Shown here piece by piece: positions 47,637 through 56,079 of a stretch of 64,000 bases of DNA. Position 1 is the stretch's first letter; the number at the start of each line of letters is the position of its first letter. Source of the stretch: Sulfurimonas sp. GTDB taxonomy: Bacteria; Campylobacterota; Campylobacteria; Campylobacterales; Sulfurimonadaceae. The notes under the pieces were generated by a model. The model saw only the letters and a list, made by a program, of their open reading frames with translations, searched no databases and was not told the DNA's origin. A program made the translations under genes and the position numbers. The DNA lies in assembly GCA_011391635.1 (NCBI GenBank), contig JAABQD010000001.1, positions 226,752 to 290,751 of the forward strand, written 5' to 3'.

Positions 47637-48068
47637 CTATTTACACTCACTCATTTTAATGTCAGCCGCTTCGTCCTTGCCGCCCTCTTTTTTATCCGCA
47701 CCTAATGAAATCAGTTCAACTTTTCCTTCATCATTGAGATAAATAAAGCTATTGCCCCAAGAATCTTTTGGCATTTTGCCATCTTTGAAATAGCCACTTT
47801 TTGAATAGTTTGCATACTTCTCTTCATCTGGATTTTTAATAAGTGCCTCTAAGCCCTCTTCCGTAGATGGATAAACACTGTTGTTTATCTTGAACATATC
47901 CAAAGCACCACTATAAATGCTCTTCATCTGAACACATACTAAATTTCTCTTCGCTTCTTCGCCCTTTCCTGTCAAACTAGGCATAACCATCGCCGCTAAA
48001 AGTCCTAAGATAACGATGACTATCATCAACTCTATAAGAGAGAATGCTTTTTTTGATCTATTTTTCAT
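47637..48068 (-). CDS. gspG: Type II secretion major pseudopilin GspG
   Basis: About 143 residues with leader MKNRSKKA, cleavage motif FSLIELMIVIVILGLLAAMVMPSL and the GspG C-terminal pattern (YPSTEEGLEALIKNP, KDSWGNSFIYLN, SLGADKKEGG), which includes calcium-binding residues. It is the main pseudopilus subunit. The ATG at 48068 starts the leader; the open frame runs further upstream but has no pilin features there. First gene of the 12-gene minus-strand operon. Confidence 0.93.
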   Translation of the reverse strand: MKNRSKKAFSLIELMIVIVILGLLAAMVMPSLTGKGEEAKRNLVCVQMKSIYSGALDMFKINNSVYPSTEEGLEALIKNPDEEKYANYSKSGYFKDGKMPKDSWGNSFIYLNDEGKVELISLGADKKEGGKDEAADIKMSECK

Positions 48069-48120
48069 AGTAATTAGCCTTTTGTTTTGTAATTGCATAC
48101 TACAGTAATAAAATGAATAG

Positions 48121-48174
48121 AGTATGAAGATTAGCAGATTCATGCATTTTATACTATCTTCATACTATCTTCAT
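48121..48174. promoter_or_regulatory. Tandem and inverted 11-bp repeats between gspG and the cytochrome gene
   Basis: ACTATCTTCAT occurs twice in direct tandem (48153-48163 and 48164-48174), exactly one helical turn apart, as OmpR/PhoB-type regulators bind. An overlapping register, ATCTTCATACT (48156-48166), is found inverted at 48121-48131. The block is 44 bp before the cytochrome ATG and 53 bp before gspG, so it could act on either. Confidence 0.65.
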
Positions 48175-48217
48175 TTTTGTCATGTAAAGTTTCCTCATTC
48201 TATAAAAGGGGATTTTA

Positions 48218-49921
48218 ATGAAATCTTTAGTTTTTTCTTTATCTGTTGCAGTATTTTTGCTGAGCGGATGTAGTGGTGGTGGAGGTTCGTCTAGTAGTGA
48301 TGATACAGAAATAAGCACGAGTGGAACAACCACAGGTGGAACAACGACAACACCAACATCAACAAGTGGGACATATACACTCTTAGCATGGAATGATTTA
48401 GGAATGCACTGCTTTGATGGGAGTGATTTTTCTATTTTTTCTATACTTCCTCCTTATAATAATCTCAATGCTCATTTGATTAATAAAGTAGGAACTTCAA
48501 ACAAACATATAACATCCGGTGTAACACTCACTTATGAATCACTTACTTATAATGGGCATACAAACACGCAAAGTAGTAATAAAACGAATTTTTGGAGTTA
48601 TGTAACATCGCTTTTTCCAGGAGCTACAAGCGTAAATGATGTTGGTTTAACTGGAAATAGTACTCCATCTACAGTTCCACATGCCATGGCGTACAATTCG
48701 GGTCATAGTTGGTGGGAGGCAAGTGGCATTCCAATAGTCAATCGTGATGATAACAACGCAACAAACTATTACCCAATGGTAAGAGTTGTAGCAAAAAACA
48801 CAGCTGGAACAACTCTGGCAACAGCGGATGTTGTTCTTCCTGTGAGTGACGAGATGGATTGTAAAAAGTGTCATGCGAGTACAGTATCCTCGACTGCTGC
48901 AAGACCTATTGCAGGGTGGGAAAATAGTACAGATGCTTTAAAAGATTACAAACTCAATATTTTAAAACTTCATGATGAAAAACATCCTATTAATTCGAGT
49001 GATTTGAATGCTGTAAAAGCGAAAGGATATACAAACTATCAGGCAAGTTTATATGCAACTGCAAAATCAGGTACACCGATTCTTTGTGCATCTTGCCATA
49101 GTTCAAATGCATTAAACACTACAAGTATAGGCAATGCTAAGTCGCTTACTGCTTCTTTGCACTCAAAACACTCAGGGGTTACAGACCCTAGCAATGGCTT
49201 AACACTTAATAGTTCTTCAAACAGAGATGCTTGTTATAGCTGTCACCCTGGAGCTGCAACTGAGTGTTTACGAGGTGCTATGGGAAGTGCGAAAGATGCT
49301 GGTGGTAATCAAATGATGCAATGTCAAAGTTGTCATGGAACAATGAGTGATGTTGGCAATACAAATCGTACAGGATGGATGGATGAGCCAAATTGTCAAG
49401 TTTGTCATCAAAGTGGACAAAGATATACTTCGGCACTTGTTAATGGAAGTATGAGAACAGTTTTAGATACAAAATTCGCAACAAATCCAAATACACCTGC
49501 TGCTGGAGTGAGTTTATATAGATTCAGTACAGGACACGGTGATTTACAATGTTCTTCATGCCATGGTTCTACACATGCCATCTTTCCAAGCAGTCATGCT
49601 GAGGATAATGTGATAAGTACTCAGGTTCAAGGTCATAGCGGAACAATCGCAGAGTGTACAGCATGTCATACAACTATGCCAAGCACAACAACAGGTGGAC
49701 CACATGGAATGCATAGTGTTGGGCAATCTTGGGTAAATTCACATGAAGATGTTGCAGAGCGTAATTCAGCACAATGTACTACATGTCATGGAGCGGATTA
49801 TAGAGGTTCTGCTTTATCAAAAACATTTAGTGCAAGAACACTCAGTGCAGAAGGTAGAACTAAAACTTATGCTAAAGGTGCAGTAGTTGGATGTTATGAT
49901 TGTCATGGTAAAGAGTGGTGA
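48218..49921 (+). CDS. Nine-heme c-type cytochrome lipoprotein
   Basis: A 567-residue protein. The signal peptide ends in lipobox LSGC (Cys18), followed by a Gly/Ser/Thr linker, so it is a membrane-anchored lipoprotein. Residues about 50-210 form a non-heme domain opening with LLAWNDLGMHCFDG, a segment shared by many multiheme proteins. Nine CXXCH sites follow (CKKCH, CASCH, CYSCH, CQSCH, CQVCH, CSSCH, CTACH, CTTCH and a last CYDCH six residues from the end). It could move electrons at or across the outer membrane. Followed after 52 bp by an outer-membrane barrel gene. One repeat core (TVPHAM) is present. Electron donor and acceptor are unknown. Confidence 0.9.
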   Translation: MKSLVFSLSVAVFLLSGCSGGGGSSSSDDTEISTSGTTTGGTTTTPTSTSGTYTLLAWNDLGMHCFDGSDFSIFSILPPYNNLNAHLINKVGTSNKHITSGVTLTYESLTYNGHTNTQSSNKTNFWSYVTSLFPGATSVNDVGLTGNSTPSTVPHAMAYNSGHSWWEASGIPIVNRDDNNATNYYPMVRVVAKNTAGTTLATADVVLPVSDEMDCKKCHASTVSSTAARPIAGWENSTDALKDYKLNILKLHDEKHPINSSDLNAVKAKGYTNYQASLYATAKSGTPILCASCHSSNALNTTSIGNAKSLTASLHSKHSGVTDPSNGLTLNSSSNRDACYSCHPGAATECLRGAMGSAKDAGGNQMMQCQSCHGTMSDVGNTNRTGWMDEPNCQVCHQSGQRYTSALVNGSMRTVLDTKFATNPNTPAAGVSLYRFSTGHGDLQCSSCHGSTHAIFPSSHAEDNVISTQVQGHSGTIAECTACHTTMPSTTTGGPHGMHSVGQSWVNSHEDVAERNSAQCTTCHGADYRGSALSKTFSARTLSAEGRTKTYAKGAVVGCYDCHGKEW

Positions 49922-49973
49922 CTCTATTTTTAAATGGAACATGTTACTATACTGAAAAAGAAGAGGGGTTGTT

Positions 49974-50999
49974 TTGTATAAAATTATTATAATTTTAGCG
50001 TTAGTAATGTCTTCGTATGCACAAGAGGAGTACCAATTGGGTGAGGGGATGCAAGTAGCATCTCTTCCTCTTTATGTTGGTGGTTATTTCTCCTCCGATT
50101 ATAAAAACAGGGACAATGTCATAAGTTATAGCTTGGATGATATAGCTATTTTAGGATATGGCGATTATGATAAATTTTCCTATATGGCTGAATTTGAGTA
50201 CAAATCATTCTATGTTGAGACACACACTGGCGATACAGTTGATATTACAAAAGATAGAAAGTTACATACAGAGAGAGTGTATTTAGATTATAAACTAAAT
50301 GAAAATTATATGTTTAGAGTTGGGAAGTACAACAGTCCCATAGGTTTTTGGAATCTGTTGCCCGTAAATGTATTAAGAGATACTACATCAAGTCCAGTGA
50401 GTTTAAATATTCTTTTCCCTAAGTTTACGACTGGAGCTGGTATTTCATACTCCTCTTACAATGGTGGCGAAACAAAAATAGATTTAATGCTTCAAAACAA
50501 TAGCGATTTAGATTCCGATTATAATAATTATACAGTTGATAGACACTATGGATTTAATTTTTCTTATGAAAAAGAGGATTACACTTTTAAGCTCAACGGA
50601 GGTTATTTTCGTAATATTATGTCTTATTCACCAATTGAACCTGACGAGCCTCATGAACTTTTAGTACATCCTCAAGATCTTTACTATTTTCTTCTCTCCG
50701 GTAAATATGATACACCAAATTATCAACTTTTGGGTGAGATAGGTACACAAAGAAAAGAGAGTGAGTTTACAACAAATTATGCGGGGTATATTCAAGGTCT
50801 CTATCGCTTTAGTGAGCAACATATAGGAGTTGTAAGGCTTGAATCCTACGATGATACTTTACATGATATGAAAGATGATATTGCAATAGTAGGTTATACA
50901 TACAGACCTATTTATCCAGTGGCAATAAAGTCTGAGTATCAAATTCATTCTCTGCATTTAGAGAATCAATTTATATTTTCATTTTCGATGATGTTCTAA
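49974..50999 (+). CDS. Outer-membrane beta-barrel (porin-like) protein
   Basis: A 341-residue protein with a short signal peptide (cut near SYAQEE), alternating polar and aromatic strands throughout, and a terminal Phe (FSFSMMF) typical of outer-membrane barrels. It is similar in plan to OprO/OprP phosphate-type porins (GKYNSPIGFWNLLPVNVLRD). A TTG start follows an AGGGG ribosome site. Next to the multiheme lipoprotein it may form a porin-cytochrome conduit; next to a PstS-like gene it may be an anion porin. The sequence does not decide. Confidence 0.8.
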   Translation: MYKIIIILALVMSSYAQEEYQLGEGMQVASLPLYVGGYFSSDYKNRDNVISYSLDDIAILGYGDYDKFSYMAEFEYKSFYVETHTGDTVDITKDRKLHTERVYLDYKLNENYMFRVGKYNSPIGFWNLLPVNVLRDTTSSPVSLNILFPKFTTGAGISYSSYNGGETKIDLMLQNNSDLDSDYNNYTVDRHYGFNFSYEKEDYTFKLNGGYFRNIMSYSPIEPDEPHELLVHPQDLYYFLLSGKYDTPNYQLLGEIGTQRKESEFTTNYAGYIQGLYRFSEQHIGVVRLESYDDTLHDMKDDIAIVGYTYRPIYPVAIKSEYQIHSLHLENQFIFSFSMMF

Positions 51000-51412
51000 T
51001 GAAAAAGATTGTTATAGCTTCGGCAGTGCTACTATTCTTGCCACTTTTCTCTTTTGCTGGTGAATATGCTGTTATTTCAAATAAAAGTGTGAAATCTTTT
51101 TCAGAGAGTGAAATAAAAGCGATATTTTTGAAAAAATTAACATCTATAGATGATATAACTCTTGTTCCTGTCAATCTCGAAGCAGGAGATAGTTTGAGAT
51201 TAAAGTTTGAAGAGAAACTCTTAGATATGAGTTTTGAGAGGTTAAAATCTTACTGGACAAAAGAGCATTATCTCGGACATAGACCTCCTGTAAACATGAA
51301 ATCAGAGGAGAGTGTCAAAGCTTTTGTTAAAAAGGTGGATGGTGCCATAGGGTATATCAATAGCAATAGCGTAGATGAGAGTGTAAAAGTTTTGTATAAG
51401 TGGAGTGATTGA
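50999..51412 (+). CDS. PstS-like periplasmic binding protein (short)
   Basis: A 137-residue protein with a signal peptide (cut near SFAGEY). EIKAIFLKKLTSI, the FEEKLLDMSFERLKSYW segment, and the end DGAIGYINSNSVDESVKVL match one lobe of phosphate-type (PBP-like-2) proteins, which are usually about twice as long. Genes like this often sit before a sensor kinase and serve as its periplasmic input. Start overlaps the barrel stop by 1 nt; its TGA overlaps the next ATG. Confidence 0.75.
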   Translation: MKKIVIASAVLLFLPLFSFAGEYAVISNKSVKSFSESEIKAIFLKKLTSIDDITLVPVNLEAGDSLRLKFEEKLLDMSFERLKSYWTKEHYLGHRPPVNMKSEESVKAFVKKVDGAIGYINSNSVDESVKVLYKWSD

Positions 51413-52467
51413 TGGCAACGGTGCTTTTATGCGATGATGAGTTGATGAATAGAAAAGTTGCTTCAAAAATATTGGAAAAAGAGGGTTTTAGTGTCATTGA
51501 AGCACAAAATGGCAAAGAGGCTCTTGAGGTTTTAAAGAGTACAAAAATAGATTTGATTTTGATGGATTTAATGATGCCCATTATGGATGGGTATGAAGCT
51601 ACCAAAATTATAAAAGAGGATGATGAATTTTCTACTATTCCGCTCATAATAATCTCGGCTCTCTCAGATAAAGAAGCTATTACAAAGGGTTTAGAGCTAG
51701 GTGCGGATGAGTACCTTACAAAACCTTTTGATATAGTTGAGTTTAGACTTCGAATAAAAAACGCGATTAAAATAGGCATTTATCAAAATATGCTCAAAGA
51801 GCATAAGTCTCTCTTGGAAATTCAAGTACAAGAGAAAACCAAAGAGTTGCAAAATGCACTTACTGAAGTGCAAAAGAGTGAAAAAGATATTATCTCTATA
51901 CTCAGCAAAACAGCGGAATATAGAGATAACGAAACATCTGCTCACACAGTGCGAGTTGGAGAAATGGCGGGACTCATTGCCCAAAAATTGGGTTGGAGTG
52001 AAGAGGATATTGAATTGATTCGCCTTGCAGCTCCCATGCATGATATCGGCAAAATTGGGATTGAAGATGGTGTACTTTTAAAACCTGGCAAACTAGATGA
52101 TGATGAGTTTACAATTATGAAAACACATGCCGCTATTGGTCACTCTATTCTTTCTCAAAAAGAGACACCACTTCTGAAATTAGCAGCAGAAATTGCACAC
52201 TCTCATCATGAAAAATATAATGGGCAAGGGTATCCAAGAGGACTTAGAGAGGATGAAATACCAATAAGTGGAGCAATAGTCGCTGTTGTGGATGTTTTTG
52301 ATGCACTTTTGAGTGAGCGACCTTATAAAAAAGCATTTTCACTTGAAAAAGCGATAGAAATTATTAAGAATGATTCTGGAACACATTTTCATCCAATGGT
52401 GGTTGATCTCTTTCTAGAGAGTTTAGATGACATTTTAGAGATAAGAAGAAGTTTGAACGATGTTTAG
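51412..52467 (+). CDS. Response regulator with HD-GYP phosphodiesterase domain
   Basis: About 351 residues: receiver (CDDE, phospho-Asp in LILMDLMMP, Lys in YLTKPFD), a coiled-coil linker (LEIQVQEKTKELQNALTEVQK) and an RpfG-like HD-GYP domain (HDIGKIGI, AHSHHEKYNGQGYPRGL). All key residues look intact, so it should hydrolyse cyclic-di-GMP under control of a kinase, presumably the one encoded next. The ATG at 51412 overlaps the preceding TGA, with GGAG 8 nt upstream. Confidence 0.93.
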   Translation: MATVLLCDDELMNRKVASKILEKEGFSVIEAQNGKEALEVLKSTKIDLILMDLMMPIMDGYEATKIIKEDDEFSTIPLIIISALSDKEAITKGLELGADEYLTKPFDIVEFRLRIKNAIKIGIYQNMLKEHKSLLEIQVQEKTKELQNALTEVQKSEKDIISILSKTAEYRDNETSAHTVRVGEMAGLIAQKLGWSEEDIELIRLAAPMHDIGKIGIEDGVLLKPGKLDDDEFTIMKTHAAIGHSILSQKETPLLKLAAEIAHSHHEKYNGQGYPRGLREDEIPISGAIVAVVDVFDALLSERPYKKAFSLEKAIEIIKNDSGTHFHPMVVDLFLESLDDILEIRRSLNDV

Positions 52468-54496
52468 CTATTTTCAAAAATCTTTACGAAATAAACTTCT
52501 TATAACTTTTATAGCGATTGGTTTTTTGCCATTTTTGACACTTTTGGTCTATACACTCTTTTTGAGTGAAACAAAGATGGTAAGTAAGATTGTTGTTGAG
52601 CAATTAGATAGAACTGAAGCTGTTATGAAATTAGTGAATAATCATCTAGCTTCTTTAGAAAAAGAGGTTACATTTTTAAGTTCACTCGATTTGATGGATG
52701 ATTTTTTGGCAGAAGATATAGATAAACGAATTTCAAGACTTTTGTTACAAAAATCAGAGGATTTAAATCTTAATTTAACGCTTATAGCTGTGAATATGGA
52801 AGCGACTGTTATTGCTTCATCGAGCAAGAGTGATATCGTCAATAAATTTGATTTGAGCAAACTAACTAACAAACATGGAGAGTATATAGAAGGTAAAAAA
52901 CTTTATATTTATTCCAATGTTTGTGCATCTTTTGATGTAAAAAAACAGCTTGGTTTTTTGGTATTAGAGTATGATTTAGATAATTTAGATATGTATCTTA
53001 CACATAAAAATAGTATTCACTCCTATATCGTTAATTCAAAAAATGCTTTGACTATAGGTGAAAATTTATCTTTGGTACTTGATTTTACTAAAGACACAAA
53101 TAGTGTCATTAATGCTGAACATGTAATTGTTTATAAAAAACTCTCTTCTACTATGAGTGGTTGGAATTTAGTATATGCGGTAGATAAAAGTGTTGCATTG
53201 GCATTTTTGTACGATTTTATTCGTTTTATGCTTTATATATCGGTTGTTATTTTTGTATTGATTATCTATGTTTCCATTAAGTACTCTAAGGGCATAGTAA
53301 AGCCGATAGAGGAGCTAACAGCAATAACAGATGAGATAACAAACACGCATAACTACTCGGTTGAATTGCGTGTACATACGCAAGATGAGATAGCGATACT
53401 CACACACTCTTTTAATGAAATGATTAAAACGACATCTTCAGCACTTGAGCGATTAGAAGAAGAAAATAGGCTAAGGCTCAAAAGATTTATTCAACTTATT
53501 GAGATTTTTAATACAATTATTCAAACGAAAAGTGAAGATGAGTGTATAGAAACATCCATGCAACAGATTAAAATTCTTACGAATAAAAGCGATTTGTATT
53601 TTACTAAGGAACGATTTGGGCATGTGGATAATGAGTATATTGCTCTTTATGTAAATGATTTTGAGAAGAATGAGAAGCTCTATTTTGGTGCGATAGAATT
53701 AGGATTGGATAGTTTCGAGGATAAAAATGAGAAAGATTTTTATCACTCAATTGCTTCAATGATTATGTTACAGCTCGATAGAATACGACTTATAGATAGA
53801 ACAATGTCAGCGTCACGAGCTAAGTCTGCATTTATATCCAATATGTCGCATGAACTACGAACACCACTTAATGCAATCATAGGCTTTACTCAGTATATGA
53901 TCGCGTATGAAGAGCTTAATGATGACCAGCTTGATACTATGGGTAATATTGAGTCCTCAGCACACTATCTGCTTGGTATGATTAATGAAATTTTAGATAT
54001 CGCAAAAATAGAAGCTGGAAAAATGGAAGCACATATCGAGGATGTGAATATTTTAGAATTGGTTCAAAGCTCACATGCGATGCTTCAGCCTTTGGCAAAA
54101 GATAAAAATTTACAATTTGATTTCATTGCTGAAAATTTTGAAAATAAATACTATAAAACAGACCCTAAAATGTTTAAACAGATTGTTATCAATCTTCTTT
54201 CCAATGCTATTAAATTTACACAAGAGGGAGATGTGAAGTTAGAGCTTTTTAACAGTGCTGACACAATTTTTGTGAGAATAACAGATAGTGGCATAGGAAT
54301 TTCCAAAGAGGATATAAAACAGCTTTTTAATGACTTTACACAAGTAGAAAATGTGATGCAAAAACAGCATAAAGGAACTGGTTTAGGACTTTCTCTGAGT
54401 AAAAAGATGGCTAATATCTTAGGTGGAGATGTTACGCTCGTGAGTGATGGTGTAGGGCATGGAACGACATCGCTTTTTTCAATTAAAATAGTATAA
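52460..54496 (+). CDS. Membrane sensor histidine kinase
   Basis: A 678-residue kinase: membrane segment at about 15-36, a periplasmic sensor of roughly 210 residues, second segment at about 252-274, HAMP (SKGIVKPIEELTAITDEI), a coiled coil and a GAF-like stretch, then HisKA with phospho-His in FISNMSHELRTPLNAI and an ATPase domain (LLSNAIKFT, DSGIGIS, KGTGLGLSLSKK). There is no receiver domain. It overlaps the HD-GYP gene by 8 bp and is its likely phosphodonor. One repeat core codes FGHVDN. Confidence 0.93.
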   Translation: MFSYFQKSLRNKLLITFIAIGFLPFLTLLVYTLFLSETKMVSKIVVEQLDRTEAVMKLVNNHLASLEKEVTFLSSLDLMDDFLAEDIDKRISRLLLQKSEDLNLNLTLIAVNMEATVIASSSKSDIVNKFDLSKLTNKHGEYIEGKKLYIYSNVCASFDVKKQLGFLVLEYDLDNLDMYLTHKNSIHSYIVNSKNALTIGENLSLVLDFTKDTNSVINAEHVIVYKKLSSTMSGWNLVYAVDKSVALAFLYDFIRFMLYISVVIFVLIIYVSIKYSKGIVKPIEELTAITDEITNTHNYSVELRVHTQDEIAILTHSFNEMIKTTSSALERLEEENRLRLKRFIQLIEIFNTIIQTKSEDECIETSMQQIKILTNKSDLYFTKERFGHVDNEYIALYVNDFEKNEKLYFGAIELGLDSFEDKNEKDFYHSIASMIMLQLDRIRLIDRTMSASRAKSAFISNMSHELRTPLNAIIGFTQYMIAYEELNDDQLDTMGNIESSAHYLLGMINEILDIAKIEAGKMEAHIEDVNILELVQSSHAMLQPLAKDKNLQFDFIAENFENKYYKTDPKMFKQIVINLLSNAIKFTQEGDVKLELFNSADTIFVRITDSGIGISKEDIKQLFNDFTQVENVMQKQHKGTGLGLSLSKKMANILGGDVTLVSDGVGHGTTSLFSIKIV

Positions 54497-54518
54497 TACA
54501 CTCAAAAAAAGGTGAAAA

Positions 54519-54830
54519 ATGTCAGGTTTTAAAAATGTAAGTGTCGTAAAAAAAGCAAATATCTATTATGATGGAAAAGTCACAAGTCGTAGTGTAGAGT
54601 TTGAAGATGGTTCTGTAAAAACACTTGGAATTATGCTTCCAGGAGATTATACTTTTGGAACGAATGAAGCAGAAATTATGGAAATTATGAGCGGTGATTT
54701 GGATATTAAACTTCCAAATGAAGAGTGGAAAACTTTGAGTACGCCAGAAACTTTTGAAGTCCCTGCAAATGCATCTTTTGATTTAAAAATTAGAAGTGTT
54801 ACTGATTATTGTTGTTCGTATATTAAATAA
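54519..54830 (+). CDS. ppnP: Pyrimidine/purine nucleoside phosphorylase PpnP
   Basis: A 103-residue cupin of the PpnP (DUF1255, YaiE) family: [30 protein letters not shown] and the strand [10 protein letters not shown]. It phosphorolyses nucleosides. It follows the kinase after 22 bp, but function gives no reason to link them. An inverted pair of repeat motifs lies just after its stop. Confidence 0.9.
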   Translation: MSGFKNVSVVKKANIYYDGKVTSRSVEFEDGSVKTLGIMLPGDYTFGTNEAEIMEIMSGDLDIKLPNEEWKTLSTPETFEVPANASFDLKIRSVTDYCCSYIK

Positions 54831-54834
54831 TTCA

Positions 54835-54868
54835 ATTTTGGCATGTGGAAGTTTCCACATGCCAAAAT
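54835..54868. repeat. Perfect inverted pair of the repeat motif between ppnP and the thioredoxin gene
   Basis: Arms of 16 bp (54835-54850 and 54853-54868) with a 2-nt centre; each arm is ATTTTGGCATGTGGAA or its complement. It fills the 41-bp gap between two convergent genes, where a two-way terminator is expected. This mirrors paired uptake sequences at gene ends in Neisseria. Confidence 0.85.
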
Positions 54869-54871
54869 AGT

Positions 54872-55294
54872 TTAAATAAACCCCTGAACCAATCGATTTA
54901 GACTCGCTTCGTCTAAAGCCCCAGAAACTCTGTGAACCTCTTTTGAATCTTTAAATATTACAAGCGTTGGAATACTTCTAATACCAAATCTTGAACCTAG
55001 ATGCTGTTCTACTTCTGTATTGACTTTAGTAAAAAGAACTTTGAGTGGAAATTTTGTAGCACTTTTTTCAAAGTTTGGAGCCATCATTTTGCATGGACCA
55101 CACCACGGTGCCCAAAAATCTATAATGACGGGTATATCACTATTGACAACAACTTCATCAAAATTACCACTTGTAAGCTCCAGAGGCTTAGTATCAAGCA
55201 GAGATTGCTTACATTTCCCACAATTTGCCTTCGTATAAGACTCTTTGTAGGGAATGTTGTTTGTACTCAAACAGTGAGGGCAAACGACACGCAT
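54872..55294 (-). CDS. trxC: Thioredoxin 2 (zinc-ribbon thioredoxin)
   Basis: A 140-residue thioredoxin with an N-terminal zinc ribbon (CPHC and CGKC) and the active site WAPWCGPCKMM. Thioredoxin 2 reduces protein disulfides and can serve ribonucleotide reductase. It is the last gene in a row nrdA, hypothetical, fliW, trxC with gaps of 1-24 bp, so a shared transcript with nrdA is likely. Confidence 0.93.
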   Translation of the reverse strand: MRVVCPHCLSTNNIPYKESYTKANCGKCKQSLLDTKPLELTSGNFDEVVVNSDIPVIIDFWAPWCGPCKMMAPNFEKSATKFPLKVLFTKVNTEVEQHLGSRFGIRSIPTLVIFKDSKEVHRVSGALDEASLNRLVQGFI

Positions 55295-55295
55295 T

Positions 55296-55679
55296 TTATG
55301 CTTTAAAAGATTTTATGCTTTCAGCCATTCCAAATTCTGGATGTTTGTTAGAATTTAGTACCGCTTGAGCAATCTTTTTATTGTCATTATTCACAATAAT
55401 TGGAGCAAGAAAGTTGATAGTTGAATTTTCAAGTGGTTTTTGAATCACTACTATATTGTAAACACTTACACTAGAATCTGAAGTGATATGTAATAGTGCT
55501 TTAATATCAGATGGTAAATCAAAAGAATACTCTCTCAACGCATAAGGATTAGCAAGAGTAAACGATATATTGCTGTCATTTGTATCTTGCATTGTTGAAA
55601 AAAGCTCATCTATTTCATTAATTTCTACATTTAATGTATCTTCGAAACCTAGGATAGTTCCTCTTACTTCATAACTCAT
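55296..55679 (-). CDS. fliW: Flagellar assembly factor FliW
   Basis: A 127-residue FliW: RGTILGFED, SFTLANPYALREYSFDLP, NIVVIQKPLENSTINFLAPIIVNN. FliW binds CsrA and flagellin and ties filament growth to flagellin translation. It is away from the other flagellar genes, between a hypothetical gene and trxC, 1 bp from the latter. Confidence 0.88.
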   Translation of the reverse strand: MSYEVRGTILGFEDTLNVEINEIDELFSTMQDTNDSNISFTLANPYALREYSFDLPSDIKALLHITSDSSVSVYNIVVIQKPLENSTINFLAPIIVNNDNKKIAQAVLNSNKHPEFGMAESIKSFKA

Positions 55680-55703
55680 TTTGTCCCCTTTGTTGTTTTG
55701 TGA

Positions 55704-56069
55704 TTAGAATGCACCCTCTTTGAATTTCAAATCCCCACATATAACAAAACATGTGGAATTTTTAGTGCTTGAGATATTATAGCACTCATCTATCCCAAAT
55801 GCAAATAAATTATTCTCATTTATAATACTTATGCCATTGCTCATGTCTATATAATTTAATTTTGCATTCTCCAGCACTCTCGCATCTATTACAGAGCTAA
55901 ATTCCATCGTAATGCTTATCCAATCAAATCCTCGAGCACTATCTTGTCCTGCAAGTGTTATAACTATTGTAGTGGGTTTGATAACATCCATAGAGCGAAT
56001 CTCTCCACCTTTAAAGTTATCAAATCTTTGCAAAAACTTTTTCAGCTCTGTTGCTAGAAGTGGTTTCAT
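55704..56069 (-). CDS. Conserved hypothetical protein downstream of nrdA
   Basis: About 121 residues, soluble, alpha/beta by composition (EIRSMDVIKPTTIVITLAGQDSARGFDWISITMEF). I do not recognise the family. The ATG at 56069 with AGGAT upstream is preferred over the longer frame that would overlap nrdA. It lies 10 bp after nrdA and 24 bp before fliW. Confidence 0.6.
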   Translation of the reverse strand: MKPLLATELKKFLQRFDNFKGGEIRSMDVIKPTTIVITLAGQDSARGFDWISITMEFSSVIDARVLENAKLNYIDMSNGISIINENNLFAFGIDECYNISSTKNSTCFVICGDLKFKEGAF

Positions 56070-56079
56070 GATGAAAATC

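Noticed and set aside
37982..48068. Type IV pilus operon
   Set aside because: GspC with PDZ, GspK, GspL/M and a GspG-type major pseudopilin are present; there is no PilT, PilQ-type context or PilM-P set.
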